A DNA stretch of 64,000 nucleotides. Source: Paenibacillus terrae (GTDB taxonomy: Bacteria > Bacillota > Bacilli > Paenibacillales > Paenibacillaceae). The notes beneath the pieces are model-generated. The model was not told the origin of the DNA. It searched no databases and saw only the letters and a program-made list of their open reading frames with translations. The DNA is taken from the NCBI RefSeq assembly GCF_005217525.1, contig NZ_PNXQ01000014.1, positions 51,486 through 115,485 of the forward strand, in the 5' to 3' direction. Shown piece after piece: positions 1 through 8,448 of the stretch. Made by a program: the position numbers and the translations under genes. Within the stretch, counting starts at the first letter, position 1. Each line of letters begins with the position of its first letter.

Positions 1-405
1 TTTACTGCCAGAGGCTCGTCTGCAATTTATGGAAAAACCAAGCTGTTTAACATTATGTTTACGGGTGAACTGGCACGTCAATGGACTGGTACGGGGGTCA
101 GTGTTAACGCTCTGAATCCGGGGTTTAATGTTACTGGTCTCGGACGTGAGCTCTGGTTTGCATCAATGCTTGAGCGTTTATTGAATTTTTTTCATATTGG
201 TGATCCACGCAGAGGAGCTGATATTATGACTCGTTTAATTGTGGATCCGCAGTACCAGGCAGTTACAGGAGGGTATTTTAATGTCGGAACCGGACATTCG
301 ATTGTACCTGTACACCCCGGTGGAGATATTGCTATGCAAAATAAACTGTGGAACTGTACGAAAGAATTACTACAACAAAGAGGTTTTCTTAACAATATGA
401 CCTGA
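1..405 (+). CDS. SDR-family short-chain dehydrogenase, 5' truncated
   Basis: The reading frame is open from base 1 and ends at TGA 403-405, so the N-terminal Rossmann half lies outside the window. The visible part carries the SDR catalytic motif: SSAIYGKTK gives the Tyr-x-x-x-Lys pair, followed by the typical VSVNALNPGFNVTGL segment, where NPG follows the active site. The C-terminal part (RRGADIMTRLIVDP, TGGYFNVG) resembles retinol-dehydrogenase-like SDRs, NAD(P)H-dependent oxidoreductases of unknown substrate. Substrate and cofactor cannot be read here. A Met at 55 is internal to the protein and is not the start. The family call is secure; the specific function is unknown. Confidence 0.8.
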   Translation, partial: FTARGSSAIYGKTKLFNIMFTGELARQWTGTGVSVNALNPGFNVTGLGRELWFASMLERLLNFFHIGDPRRGADIMTRLIVDPQYQAVTGGYFNVGTGHSIVPVHPGGDIAMQNKLWNCTKELLQQRGFLNNMT

Positions 406-660
406 TTTTATGGATTACAGCGGCTAAACTGAGGACTGTATTGTAAAAATCCAAGGTGGGGTAGCATGAGCATAGTATACTCTTGCGGAATACATGATCT
501 GCATAAGATGTGGAATTTGGAGAATAGCAGTAGCATGAAAAAGGTTTGATCATTTATAGTGTAGATATCGTTTTTGTGCTATATAATTGGACTTTTTTGC
601 TTAATACAACGCAGAGGACTGAAAGACATTCCTCAATATTTTGTAATGGAGGCTTTGCTT

Positions 661-2316
661 GTGGATAACGTTGTCTCGGAGTGGGCAGAGTCCCATTTTC
701 CTTTATATACTGCTGAAAGCATCCATTCGCTGTACAGCACCTCTAATTTTCCGATGTACAAGATTCATGAGAGTGTAACCGTGCTGATTGCGATTGCCAG
801 CGGCAAAGGCATTCTCAGGATTCATGACCAAATGTACGAGCTTGTGGAAGGGAGCGTCATCCTTCTCCCGGCGCATAGCCATGCCGCTTTAATTACGAAT
901 CTCCAGCAACCACTTCATGCTTATAAACTTTTAATCCGTACGCTTGAGCAGGTGAGCGCTCTGCCCGCAGGCGCAATGATGCGGAAAAGCGAGGTGGCAT
1001 CCAATGCCAATATTCAGTTTTCCCATTATGAACCTGCGATTGTGGCTAATGTGGAGGAGCTGTATATCCATCGTTTACCTGCTAGTGAAGCCCGTCATGT
1101 GCAGAATCAAATTATCTTTCACCTAATCATTCTTCAACTGTTGAAACAGCAGGAGGCCAAGTATGCTGCCAGTGAGCAGCCGTCGATGGAACACAGCATT
1201 ACTTATTTGGAAAATCACTATAACGAGAAAATAACGCGTGAGCAGTTGGCCGCGATTGCAGGCGTAAGCCGATCACATTATTCTATCCAGCTTAAGCAGC
1301 TTACCGGTTTTTCCCCGAACGAATATTTGTCGCGGCTGCGCGTTCATCGAGCCAAAGAGCTGTTAATTAACGGATCAGGCACGCTCCGGGAAATTGCAAT
1401 GAAGGTAGGTTACAAGGATGAATTTTATCTAAGCCGTCGTTTTAAGCAGCATACAGGAGCATCACCTTCAAGCTACAACCGCGGATCATCCCAGCGTGTG
1501 GCTGTATTGCTTATACCTTACGCCAGCCATCTGTTGCTGCTTGGGTTGGAACCTGCTGTCACCATTTCGGAAAGCAGCGAATATGTGAAGACGAATGGTC
1601 TGGAGCCACCGCAAACGATGAAGTTTATAAGCACGAACTGTTCTGCTGAACAGGTGAACTCAGTATTGCTCGATACCAACATTGAGTTGATCATTGCAGC
1701 CAAACAGCATTTGCACCAATATGGGCTAAATCCTGAGCATTTGCGAGTTGTAGCGCCTATCGTGGAAATTTCATGGATGGAAATGGGATGGAAAGAGCAT
1801 CTGCGTCGTATTGCACATGCTGTTCAGCGGAGCGATCGGGCAGAGCAGTGGCTGGCTGCTTTTGAAAAGGAAGAACAGGCAGCCCGTTCACTGATCCAGC
1901 AATGCGCAGTCGCTCATGAAATTATAACGATTCTGGTGATTAAGCCAGATAAGCTGCTCGTTTACGGAGCGAGAAATGTCGGATATATTATCTATCAATC
2001 GCTTGGACTACGGCCTCCTGAATTGATTGGGCAGGAGATGAAGAAGCGTGGGGATCAATTTCATTCTATTCCCATTGAGATATCCGAACTTGCAGCTTAT
2101 GCTGGGTCTCAATTATTGGTTGCTGTGTTTCCGGATGAGAAGGGCTCCACCGCACATAGTGAAAAGATATTCAGGTCCTCCTATTGGAGCAGCCTTCCCG
2201 CTGTACAGCGGAATAATGTACATCTGCTTGACCTGGATGAATGGTTGCCCTACAATCCGGTTTCTATTCGTTTGCAGCTTCAACGCGCGGTAGCTTTATT
2301 TACAAGTAACCAATAG
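661..2316 (+). CDS. AraC regulator fused to a siderophore-binding-protein-like domain (Btr type)
   Basis: Cytoplasmic transcription factor of 551 aa. An N-terminal cupin-like sensor region (about 20-120) is followed by two AraC helix-turn-helix motifs (about 176-273; ITREQLAAIAGVSRSHYS and REIAMKVGYKDEFYLSRRF) and a C-terminal Peripla_BP_2 domain (about 280-551) without signal peptide. This is the architecture of Bacillus Btr (YbbB), which senses Fe-bacillibactin and activates feuABC; the siderophore uptake genes immediately downstream fit. The frame is open from 574, but GGAGG at 648-652 lies 8 nt before an in-frame GTG at 661, which I prefer over ATG 646, which overlaps that ribosome site. 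The ligand siderophore is unknown. Confidence 0.85.
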   Translation: MDNVVSEWAESHFPLYTAESIHSLYSTSNFPMYKIHESVTVLIAIASGKGILRIHDQMYELVEGSVILLPAHSHAALITNLQQPLHAYKLLIRTLEQVSALPAGAMMRKSEVASNANIQFSHYEPAIVANVEELYIHRLPASEARHVQNQIIFHLIILQLLKQQEAKYAASEQPSMEHSITYLENHYNEKITREQLAAIAGVSRSHYSIQLKQLTGFSPNEYLSRLRVHRAKELLINGSGTLREIAMKVGYKDEFYLSRRFKQHTGASPSSYNRGSSQRVAVLLIPYASHLLLLGLEPAVTISESSEYVKTNGLEPPQTMKFISTNCSAEQVNSVLLDTNIELIIAAKQHLHQYGLNPEHLRVVAPIVEISWMEMGWKEHLRRIAHAVQRSDRAEQWLAAFEKEEQAARSLIQQCAVAHEIITILVIKPDKLLVYGARNVGYIIYQSLGLRPPELIGQEMKKRGDQFHSIPIEISELAAYAGSQLLVAVFPDEKGSTAHSEKIFRSSYWSSLPAVQRNNVHLLDLDEWLPYNPVSIRLQLQRAVALFTSNQ

Positions 2317-2387
2317 TCCAAGTCATTTTCCAAACAAAAAGGCATGGATCGGTGCATAGTGGTTCCATATAATTAGTTCATACAAAT

Positions 2388-2406
2388 GAGAATGAATTTC
2401 ATAATC
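2388..2406 (+). promoter_or_regulatory. candidate Fur box upstream of the siderophore-binding lipoprotein
   Basis: GAGAATGAATTTCATAATC matches the classical 19-bp Fur box (GATAATGATAATCATTATC) at 14 of 19 positions. It lies about 90 bp upstream of the lipoprotein start, where iron control of a siderophore uptake operon is expected. Binding is inferred. Confidence 0.45.
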
Positions 2407-2496
2407 AATGAAAAGGTGCTAAGTTTAAGATTAGCGTCTCATGCACGATATGAAGACTCATTGAACATAGCGTTTTGAAAGGGAGAGAGTTATTTT

Positions 2497-3447
2497 ATGA
2501 AAAAGCTTTTTATTCCGCTGGTACTTTTACTTGTGGTTGTATTGAGTGCTTGTGGCGGAAACCAAGCGAACCATACCCAGAATAGTAAAAGTTCGTCCTC
2601 TGAGGCTGCTTCGGACTCTAAATCGGAATCTACCACATTCGTCTACCAATCCGAGAATGGCCCCGTGGAGGTTCCGACCCATCCACAACGCGTCGTTGTG
2701 CTTACCAGGTTCTTAACAGGTAACGTTATGGCGCTCGGTGTGCCTCTGGTCGGCGTGGACGAAATGTCCAAGACCAACCCGAATTTTGTAGAGAAGCTCG
2801 AAGGCGCCGAGGCGGTGACAGATGAAAGTCTGGAGAAGATCATCGAGTTGAATCCGGATCTTATTATCGGGCTTTCAGATATTAAGAACGTCGATAAATT
2901 TAAGCAAATCGCTCCTACGGTCACTTATACATATGGCAAGGTGGATTTCTTAACCCAGCAACGTGAAATCGGAAAATTGTTGAATAAAGAAAAAGAAGCA
3001 CAAGCCTGGGCCGATGATTTTACAGCCCGTGCTCAAAAAGCCGGAAAAGAAATCAAGGCGAAGATCGGTGCAGATGCGACGGTTTCCGTTATCGAAACAT
3101 TCAATAAGCAACTCTATGTCTATGGCGATAACTTTGGCCGCGGAACCGAAATTCTCTATCAGGAGTTCGGACTCGCCATGCCGAAGAAAGTCAAGGAGGC
3201 GACCCAGAAAGAAGGCTATCTTGCCTTATCGACGGAGGTTATGAAAGATTACCTAGGTGACTATGTCATTTTTAGTAAAAACGTGGATGAGGATAATTCG
3301 TTCCAGAATACCGAAACGTACAAGAATATTCCCGCAGTCAAGAATCAACGTGTCTTCGAGGCCGATGCGAAGGCGTTCTACTTTAACGATCCACTGAGTA
3401 TGGAATACCAATTGAAATTTTTCATTCAACATTTTCTCGGTCAGTAA
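2497..3447 (+). CDS. iron-siderophore ABC transporter substrate-binding lipoprotein
   Basis: 316-aa FeuA/FhuD/FecB-type (Peripla_BP_2) receptor that captures a ferric siderophore at the outer face of the membrane and delivers it to the FecCD permeases encoded next. A hydrophobic signal peptide ends in lipobox LSAC with lipidated Cys19, followed by a Ser/Asn-rich linker (20-50). The family signature HPQRVVVLTRFLTGNVMALGVP starts near residue 60, and EKIIELNPDLIIG is the second typical segment. Ribosome site GGGAGAG precedes ATG 2497. A Btr-like activator upstream and a Fur-box-like site support iron regulation. The exact siderophore is not readable. Confidence 0.92.
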   Translation: MKKLFIPLVLLLVVVLSACGGNQANHTQNSKSSSSEAASDSKSESTTFVYQSENGPVEVPTHPQRVVVLTRFLTGNVMALGVPLVGVDEMSKTNPNFVEKLEGAEAVTDESLEKIIELNPDLIIGLSDIKNVDKFKQIAPTVTYTYGKVDFLTQQREIGKLLNKEKEAQAWADDFTARAQKAGKEIKAKIGADATVSVIETFNKQLYVYGDNFGRGTEILYQEFGLAMPKKVKEATQKEGYLALSTEVMKDYLGDYVIFSKNVDEDNSFQNTETYKNIPAVKNQRVFEADAKAFYFNDPLSMEYQLKFFIQHFLGQ

Positions 3448-3541
3448 GAGTTGATTCCTATTTCGGGACTGCAACGCTTAGGGTCGTCTACGATTCAAAT
3501 CATGGCAACGATTCGTCTTTCGTTGTGAACCAATTTACCCG

Positions 3542-3579
3542 ATGCGAAGGAACTTGTTAACCAACAGTTTCTTCGCATA
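3542..3579 (+). other. intercistronic hairpin between lipoprotein and permease genes
   Basis: ATGCGAAG...CTTCGCAT arms form an imperfect stem of about 16 bp with loop AACC, and no good T-tract follows. Such hairpins between a receptor gene and its permease genes often stabilise the upstream mRNA or act as partial terminators, giving more receptor than permease. That role is inferred. Confidence 0.5.
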
Positions 3580-3606
3580 TTTCATTAAAGAAGAGATGAG
3601 AGTCCG

Positions 3607-4614
3607 ATGAAGATTAAACAACATGCCTTTCCCTTTGCATATAAGCTTCTTGGCAGCGTGCTGGCGCTCATTTTGTGTTTCATCATTTCAATGATATTCG
3701 GTGCAGCGGAAACGACGCTCCACGACCTGTGGCTTGCTCTCACCTCGGGTACCAAGGATGACAAGATTCTCATCCTGCGTGAGATTCGGCTACCCCGCGA
3801 GCTGGCGGCGATGCTGGTTGGTGCCGCTTTTGCTGTGTCCGGTGCTATTATGCAGGGAGTTACCCGAAATCCACTGGCTGATCCAGGCTTGCTGGGCCTG
3901 ACTTCCGGCGCCAATATGGCGCTCGCATTGGCTTTCGTATTCATCCCCGGGATCAACTACTTCGGCATCATGGTTGCCTGCTTTCTCGGTGCTGCTCTGG
4001 GAGCAGTGTTAGTCATTGTCCTTGGCTCAATGCGCCGAGGACACCTGTCCCCGATCCGAGTCGTTCTGGCGGGAGCGGCTGTCTCTGCGTTTTTGTATGC
4101 CATCTCGGATGGCGTCAGCATCGCTTTCAAGATTTCAAAGGACGTATCCATGTGGACCGCCGGGGGCCTGATTGGAACGACATGGGGGCAAATACAGGCC
4201 ATTGCGCCAGTGATCCTTATCGGAATTGTGGCAGCTCTGATACTCTCCAACCAATTGAGTATTCTCAGCCTGAGCGATGAGGTGGCGGCAGGATTAGGGC
4301 AAAATCTGTTAAGGATCAAATTCATCCTGTTCGTTCTTGTTATTGTGATTACGGGCGCATCGGTCGCGCTTGTTGGAAACATGGCATTTGTGGGGCTGAT
4401 GATTCCTCACATCGTCCGCAAAATGGTTGGCACCGATTATCGGTATATCCTGCCTTTCTCGATTTTTGTAGGAGCTACGTTCTTGCTGCTTGCAGATACG
4501 CTGGGGCGCACGATTAATGCACCTTACGAGACTCCGGTGACGGCCATCGTGGCGATGCTGGGCTTGCCATTCTTTCTGCTCGTCGTGCGTAGAGGAGGTA
4601 AAGCTTTCTTATGA
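3607..4614 (+). CDS. FecCD-family siderophore ABC permease, subunit 1
   Basis: 335-aa polytopic membrane protein of the BtuC/FecCD (FhuB/FeuB) family with about nine to ten hydrophobic segments. Family signatures are visible: REIRLPRELAAMLVGAAFAVSGAIMQGVTRNPLADPGLLGLTSG read in two blocks (about 58-100) and the late block GNMAFVGLMIPHIVRKMVG (about 258-277), which contains the Gly of the coupling helix for the ATPase. It pairs with the next gene to form the heterodimeric channel for a ferric siderophore. It lies 159 bp behind the lipoprotein gene and overlaps the second permease gene by ATGA. Confidence 0.92.
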   Translation: MKIKQHAFPFAYKLLGSVLALILCFIISMIFGAAETTLHDLWLALTSGTKDDKILILREIRLPRELAAMLVGAAFAVSGAIMQGVTRNPLADPGLLGLTSGANMALALAFVFIPGINYFGIMVACFLGAALGAVLVIVLGSMRRGHLSPIRVVLAGAAVSAFLYAISDGVSIAFKISKDVSMWTAGGLIGTTWGQIQAIAPVILIGIVAALILSNQLSILSLSDEVAAGLGQNLLRIKFILFVLVIVITGASVALVGNMAFVGLMIPHIVRKMVGTDYRYILPFSIFVGATFLLLADTLGRTINAPYETPVTAIVAMLGLPFFLLVVRRGGKAFL

Positions 4615-5618
4615 TCCTATCCGCCCTTGTTCGAAAACAACGCCTGATTCTGCTCATCAGTTTAGGGCTAATCGTTCTAACCGCTATAGCCAGCATGGCT
4701 TGCGGGTATTCTTCATTATCGTTTGACAGGCTGATCCCTGTTTTGTTCGGTCAAGGCACCTTCAAAGAAGAGTTTGTTCTGTTCTCCGTCCGACTGCCAC
4801 GGATTTTTATTACGTTGTTGTCGGGTATGGCGCTTGCGTTATCCGGTTCTATTCTGCAAAGTATCACCCGTAACGACTTGGCCGACCCAGGCATCATCGG
4901 CATTAATTCTGGGGCGGGCGTAGCGATTGCGTGCTTCTTTCTGTATTTCCCGATCGATGTCGGATCGTTCGTCTATGTTCTGCCACTTGTCGCTTTTATG
5001 GGCGCATTGGTAACAGCAGCTTTGATCTATGTTTTCTCGTATAGCCGAACGAGCGGACTTGATCCCATCCGGCTTGTACTGGTGGGGGTTGGTTTCTCCC
5101 TTGCGCTGTCGGGGATCATGATTGTAATCATCTCCTCGGCTGAACGCTCGAAGGTCGATTTTATCGCGAAATGGATTGCGGGCAATATATGGGGCACGGA
5201 CTGGCCGTTCATTTGGGCACTGCTTCCCTGGCTGATCCTGCTTATACCGTTTACCTTGTACAAATCTCAACGTCTCAATCTTCTTGCTTTGAGCGAACCG
5301 TCGGCGATTGGCGTCGGTCTGAGGCTTGAACGGGAACGCCTCGTTCTTATTCTGACGGCGGTCGCCGCGGCTGCATCTGCGGTATCCGTCACAGGCGGTA
5401 TCGCGTTTATCGGGTTGATGGCCCCGCACATGGCCAAGTCACTGGTCGGCCCACGCAATCAGTTGTTCATTCCCGTCGCTGTTCTGCTTGGCGGCTGGCT
5501 GCTCTTAACCGCGGACACGATTGGTCGCAATCTCACAGATCCCGACGGTATTCCAGCGGGCATCATGGTGTCGTTAATCGGTGTGCCTTATTTTGCTTAT
5601 TTGCTGCTTAAAAAATAG
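4611..5618 (+). CDS. FecCD-family siderophore ABC permease, subunit 2
   Basis: 335-aa second permease subunit. ATG 4611 overlaps the stop of the previous gene (ATGA), indicating translational coupling. It has the same signatures as its partner: VRLPRIFITLLSGMALALSGSILQ, NDLADPGIIGINSGAG, and GGIAFIGLMAPHMAKSLVG near residue 262. Hydrophobic segments run through the whole length. No ATP-binding subunit follows: the gene is closed by a strong terminator. As in the Bacillus feu system, where the separate ATPase YusV serves several importers, the ATPase is presumably encoded elsewhere. Confidence 0.92.
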   Translation: MILSALVRKQRLILLISLGLIVLTAIASMACGYSSLSFDRLIPVLFGQGTFKEEFVLFSVRLPRIFITLLSGMALALSGSILQSITRNDLADPGIIGINSGAGVAIACFFLYFPIDVGSFVYVLPLVAFMGALVTAALIYVFSYSRTSGLDPIRLVLVGVGFSLALSGIMIVIISSAERSKVDFIAKWIAGNIWGTDWPFIWALLPWLILLIPFTLYKSQRLNLLALSEPSAIGVGLRLERERLVLILTAVAAAASAVSVTGGIAFIGLMAPHMAKSLVGPRNQLFIPVAVLLGGWLLLTADTIGRNLTDPDGIPAGIMVSLIGVPYFAYLLLKK

Positions 5619-5707
5619 CTCCCATTATTAAAAAGAAGGAGGAGGGATATCTCTAAACATTAAGAACTATCGCTGATAAGCATCAGGTCAAGGCTTTCAT
5701 TCATGGT

Positions 5708-5772
5708 AATCCATATGTGTAGTCCGGGAGGGGAGCAGATCTGGGACTACACATGTGGATTATTTTATTTTC
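5708..5772 (+). terminator. intrinsic terminator of the siderophore uptake operon
   Basis: Arms ATCCATATGTGTAGTCC and GGACTACACATGTGGAT form a near-perfect stem of about 17-20 bp around a purine-rich loop, followed by TTATTTTATTTT. Confidence 0.85.
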
Positions 5773-5796
5773 CTTTTCTCTAAATGGGGAAACATT

Positions 5797-6801
5797 TTAA
5801 CGCCGAATGACGTAATCAGCAAGGATTTTTAGATACACATCATTCACCAATTTTCGGGGGGCAAATACGGCAGTTAAGAAAGTGAGAGACTTGGAATGCG
5901 CGATTTTTTCATTCATCATGGAATGATCGGCTTCAGGTAAATGGATGACGGATAGCAACTGCGAAGGCACCTTCTGTCGATACACTCGTTCGGTATCTTT
6001 GACATCAACATTTATATCTTTTCCAGCTAGAACCAATAGTACTGGAGAATGGAAGTAACCTAATTCTTCAGTAGAGTCAGACTGATAATTCTCACCTATA
6101 AAATACCATCTTTCTCTGGAAATTAAATTGTCAGAGTTAGCTATTTTCAGGTATTCTTCGTAAGAAGCATGTTTTTGCAGTAACTGCAAAATCTGTTGAT
6201 TATAGTCCAATCTCTTTGTAATTTCTTGCGGAGTAGCCCCAGCTTGTTCCATCTCTTTTCTGGTGTTAAATTGCCCTTGTGTAATCCAGTTCACTGCTGG
6301 TGATACCAGGATGCTGAAAGCAATGTTATGCTCCTCTTTCACGATCTTCGGAATGACCCAGCCTGCTTGACTTGCTCCCCATAGGCCGATTTTCTGCTTA
6401 TCGATCATCGGCAAGGTTCTCGCCCAGGCTATTGCATATCGGATATCCTGTGCCCGGTCCTCCATGCTTTGGTCCAGCCAATTTCCAGGAGCGCCATTAA
6501 TACCGGGCTTGTTCAGTGACAAAGAGGCATAACCCTTGGAAGCGAACCTTTCCCACAGTGGTTTGTATCCATCATCGTATGTGTCATTGATCGGACCATC
6601 TCCATGGACAAAAACAACCAGTCCAACCTTTCCTGAGTAGTCCTTAGGCAAAGCTAATGTACCCGTTAATATCCCTTTAGGAGTCTCAATTTGTACCTTT
6701 TCTTCCGTCATCTTGTAGGAATTTTGATATAAAATAAACAATATTAAGGCAGCGGCCAGAACTGCCGCAATACCAAGAGTAAGTGTTAATGTTTTTTTCA
6801 A
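5797..6801 (-). CDS. membrane-anchored alpha/beta hydrolase
   Basis: 334-aa serine hydrolase of the alpha/beta fold. An N-terminal hydrophobic segment (about 5-24, IAAVLAAALILFILY) acts as uncleaved anchor or signal peptide. VVFVHGDGP forms the oxyanion region, GLWGASQAGW contains the nucleophile elbow G-x-S-x-G with Ser, and LPEADHSM carries the late catalytic His. I chose TTG at 6801: GGAGAG lies 7 nt upstream and the TTG overlaps the stop of the acetyltransferase gene as TTGA, a coupled start. An upstream ATG at 6873 would place 24 extra residues inside that gene. It is the third gene of the MerR-controlled operon. The substrate, perhaps an ester or peptide drug, is unknown. Confidence 0.82.
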   Translation of the reverse strand: MKKTLTLTLGIAAVLAAALILFILYQNSYKMTEEKVQIETPKGILTGTLALPKDYSGKVGLVVFVHGDGPINDTYDDGYKPLWERFASKGYASLSLNKPGINGAPGNWLDQSMEDRAQDIRYAIAWARTLPMIDKQKIGLWGASQAGWVIPKIVKEEHNIAFSILVSPAVNWITQGQFNTRKEMEQAGATPQEITKRLDYNQQILQLLQKHASYEEYLKIANSDNLISRERWYFIGENYQSDSTEELGYFHSPVLLVLAGKDINVDVKDTERVYRQKVPSQLLSVIHLPEADHSMMNEKIAHSKSLTFLTAVFAPRKLVNDVYLKILADYVIRR

Positions 6802-7451
6802 TGATGTTCTCTCCTCGAATGCAGTGTAGCTTCTTTCCAGCTCATCAGATGCCATACAGGCTCCTTGAACCAAAAATGCCGCAAACCATTATATTTGGAT
6901 TGTTCTACTTCAAACGCTAGTTTGTGATACAAACGGATAGCCCCTTGATTCTTATGCGCTACATGAAGCGTCAACACATCAAAACCGGATTCAACCGTAA
7001 ATTGCTGTGCGAAAGTTAGAAAACGTCGTCCTATCCCCTGATTACGATGACTTGCGCGAATCGCCAAATGATCGATGTAACACTCATCTGGGGCAGGCTT
7101 ATATTCCAACGCATGCATACCTGTCAAAAATTTAAATACATTGAAGCAGCCAAAATGTTTTATGAGCGGAACCCAAGAAATAGGTATTGTTTTAGGGAGC
7201 GAAGAGGAAGGTGCTTTCCATTTGAGGGAGAGGACACCGACAACTTCTTTGTTCTCTTTAACTACAAATTGCTTCATCGTTGAAGGATGAGGGTCTTGAA
7301 CCCAGACCTTCATGAGTAGCTGCTGTATATCCTGATCCTCCAGTGTAACAAGAGCTTGAAATTTAGTTTTAAATGATTCCACTAAGAGCTTACATACAGC
7401 TTCATAGTCTTGTTTTTGATAAGCAACAATATCAATTGACTCTGGACTCAT
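6798..7451 (-). CDS. GNAT-family N-acetyltransferase
   Basis: 217-aa Gcn5-related acetyltransferase using acetyl-CoA. The acetyl-CoA pyrophosphate loop is seen as IRASHRNQGIGRRFLTFAQQ (R/Q-x-x-G-x-G/A; about 130-150), followed by LHVAHKNQGAIRLYHKLAFEV, the typical GNAT beta5-alpha4 end. Ribosome site GGGAGG precedes ATG 7451. It lies 27 bp behind the merR gene and overlaps the hydrolase gene by 4 nt, so the three genes form one operon. Given a MerR-type drug-sensing promoter, acetylation of a toxic small molecule is plausible but inferred. Confidence 0.85.
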   Translation of the reverse strand: MSPESIDIVAYQKQDYEAVCKLLVESFKTKFQALVTLEDQDIQQLLMKVWVQDPHPSTMKQFVVKENKEVVGVLSLKWKAPSSSLPKTIPISWVPLIKHFGCFNVFKFLTGMHALEYKPAPDECYIDHLAIRASHRNQGIGRRFLTFAQQFTVESGFDVLTLHVAHKNQGAIRLYHKLAFEVEQSKYNGLRHFWFKEPVWHLMSWKEATLHSRREHH

Positions 7452-7478
7452 GTAACGGCCTCCCGCACTCCAAAAAGT

Positions 7479-8243
7479 TTATTTTACTTTAACTTGAATC
7501 TCATAATACAACCTGTTGTTGTCGAACATGGAAAGATAGGATTTTTCCACCAGAATAAATTTACTTTGGCACTTATATTGGTGCTGAGCAACATAGCGCT
7601 CCAGCTGTTGGATTTCATATTCAATCTCAGCGTCTTCAGTGACGGAAAAAGGCTTATAAAGATAGCTGCCTTCTTCCAGAATATAGTCAGCTGTATCTGT
7701 TATTTCTGTCGTTTCATAACATAGCTTCACCTGTCCAGAATCAGCTAGATAATGCAGATCATTTTCAAATAACTGGGGTGGGGCGGGCCGCTGTTCGAAT
7801 AGATCTCTGGCAGTTAGCTCTTGACCCTCCTCCAATTCAAACCACAGCTTTAAATATCGGGGGCCAAACAGCCGGATCTGATATCCATGGTCCTGCTGGG
7901 TGAGGTTATGATGTTCTTTTAGCACTTTGTGAATAAACTGCTCAAGCTGCTTCAAGTTAGCTATTTCATCCTGTACTTTCTGCAACGAATGCTCTAAAAG
8001 ATGGTTATAGTCATCGGATGAGTAGGAAGTCATACATTCTTCAATCTGACCCACAGAGACATTTAATTTACGTAGCATTAAAATATGGGAAAGCTGATAA
8101 ATCTCATGAAGACCATACATTCGATATTGATTTTTTTCTGTGTATGACGGATATAGAATCCCCTTTTCTTCAAAATATCGCAGTTGATGTACAGATACAT
8201 TCATAAGCTGTGAAAGCTGGCTGATCGTAATGTATTCTTTCAA
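7479..8243 (-). CDS. MerR-family transcriptional activator
   Basis: 254-aa regulator. The N-terminal winged helix (about 1-70) starts KEYITISQLSQLMNVSVHQLRYFEEKGIL, the MerR DNA-binding signature, followed by the MLRKLNVSVGQIEECM dimerisation entry and a coiled coil (about 75-125). The C-terminal 130 residues form a ligand-binding domain with no cysteine cluster, so a metal sensor is unlikely and an organic effector is more probable. Start TTG 8243 lies 8 nt after AAGGAG; the frame is open back to 8351, but those extra residues cover the promoter. It is probably autoregulated through the 19-bp-spacer promoter directly upstream. Confidence 0.87.
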   Translation of the reverse strand: MKEYITISQLSQLMNVSVHQLRYFEEKGILYPSYTEKNQYRMYGLHEIYQLSHILMLRKLNVSVGQIEECMTSYSSDDYNHLLEHSLQKVQDEIANLKQLEQFIHKVLKEHHNLTQQDHGYQIRLFGPRYLKLWFELEEGQELTARDLFEQRPAPPQLFENDLHYLADSGQVKLCYETTEITDTADYILEEGSYLYKPFSVTEDAEIEYEIQQLERYVAQHQYKCQSKFILVEKSYLSMFDNNRLYYEIQVKVK

Positions 8244-8277
8244 TGACAGGACTCCTTCTGTGTTGTTGAATAACACT

Positions 8278-8308
8278 ACTATAAACCTTAGGTCTGACCT
8301 AAGGTCAA
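8278..8308 (-). promoter_or_regulatory. MerR-type promoter with operator in a 19-bp spacer
   Basis: On the minus strand -35 TTGACC (8308-8303) and -10 TATAGT (8283-8278) are separated by 19 bp instead of 17. The spacer is occupied by a perfect 21-bp palindrome (8285-8305; arms ACCTTAGGTC and GACCTAAGGT around one base). An over-long spacer filled by a palindrome is the hallmark of MerR-activated promoters. It would drive merR, the GNAT and the hydrolase. Confidence 0.88.
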
Positions 8309-8448
8309 TAGCAAATGGAGGACAGCAGAAGATGCGCAAGTGAACGAACATAAATGATTTACCTGTCCGCGATAACCCGGTATAATCATAGGAATTAGAT
8401 TAATGAGCATAATAAGATGTTCAGGATGAAGTTTAGAATGGGGAAATC

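Noticed and set aside
466..549. 27-codon frame with AAGGTGGGG upstream, between the SDR and AraC genes
   Set aside because: Possible leader or micro-protein, but composition and conservation cannot be judged and no family was recognised.
4839..5429. 196-codon minus-strand frame opposite the second FecCD permease gene
   Set aside because: Arg/Asp-rich composition typical of an antisense reading of a membrane protein gene.
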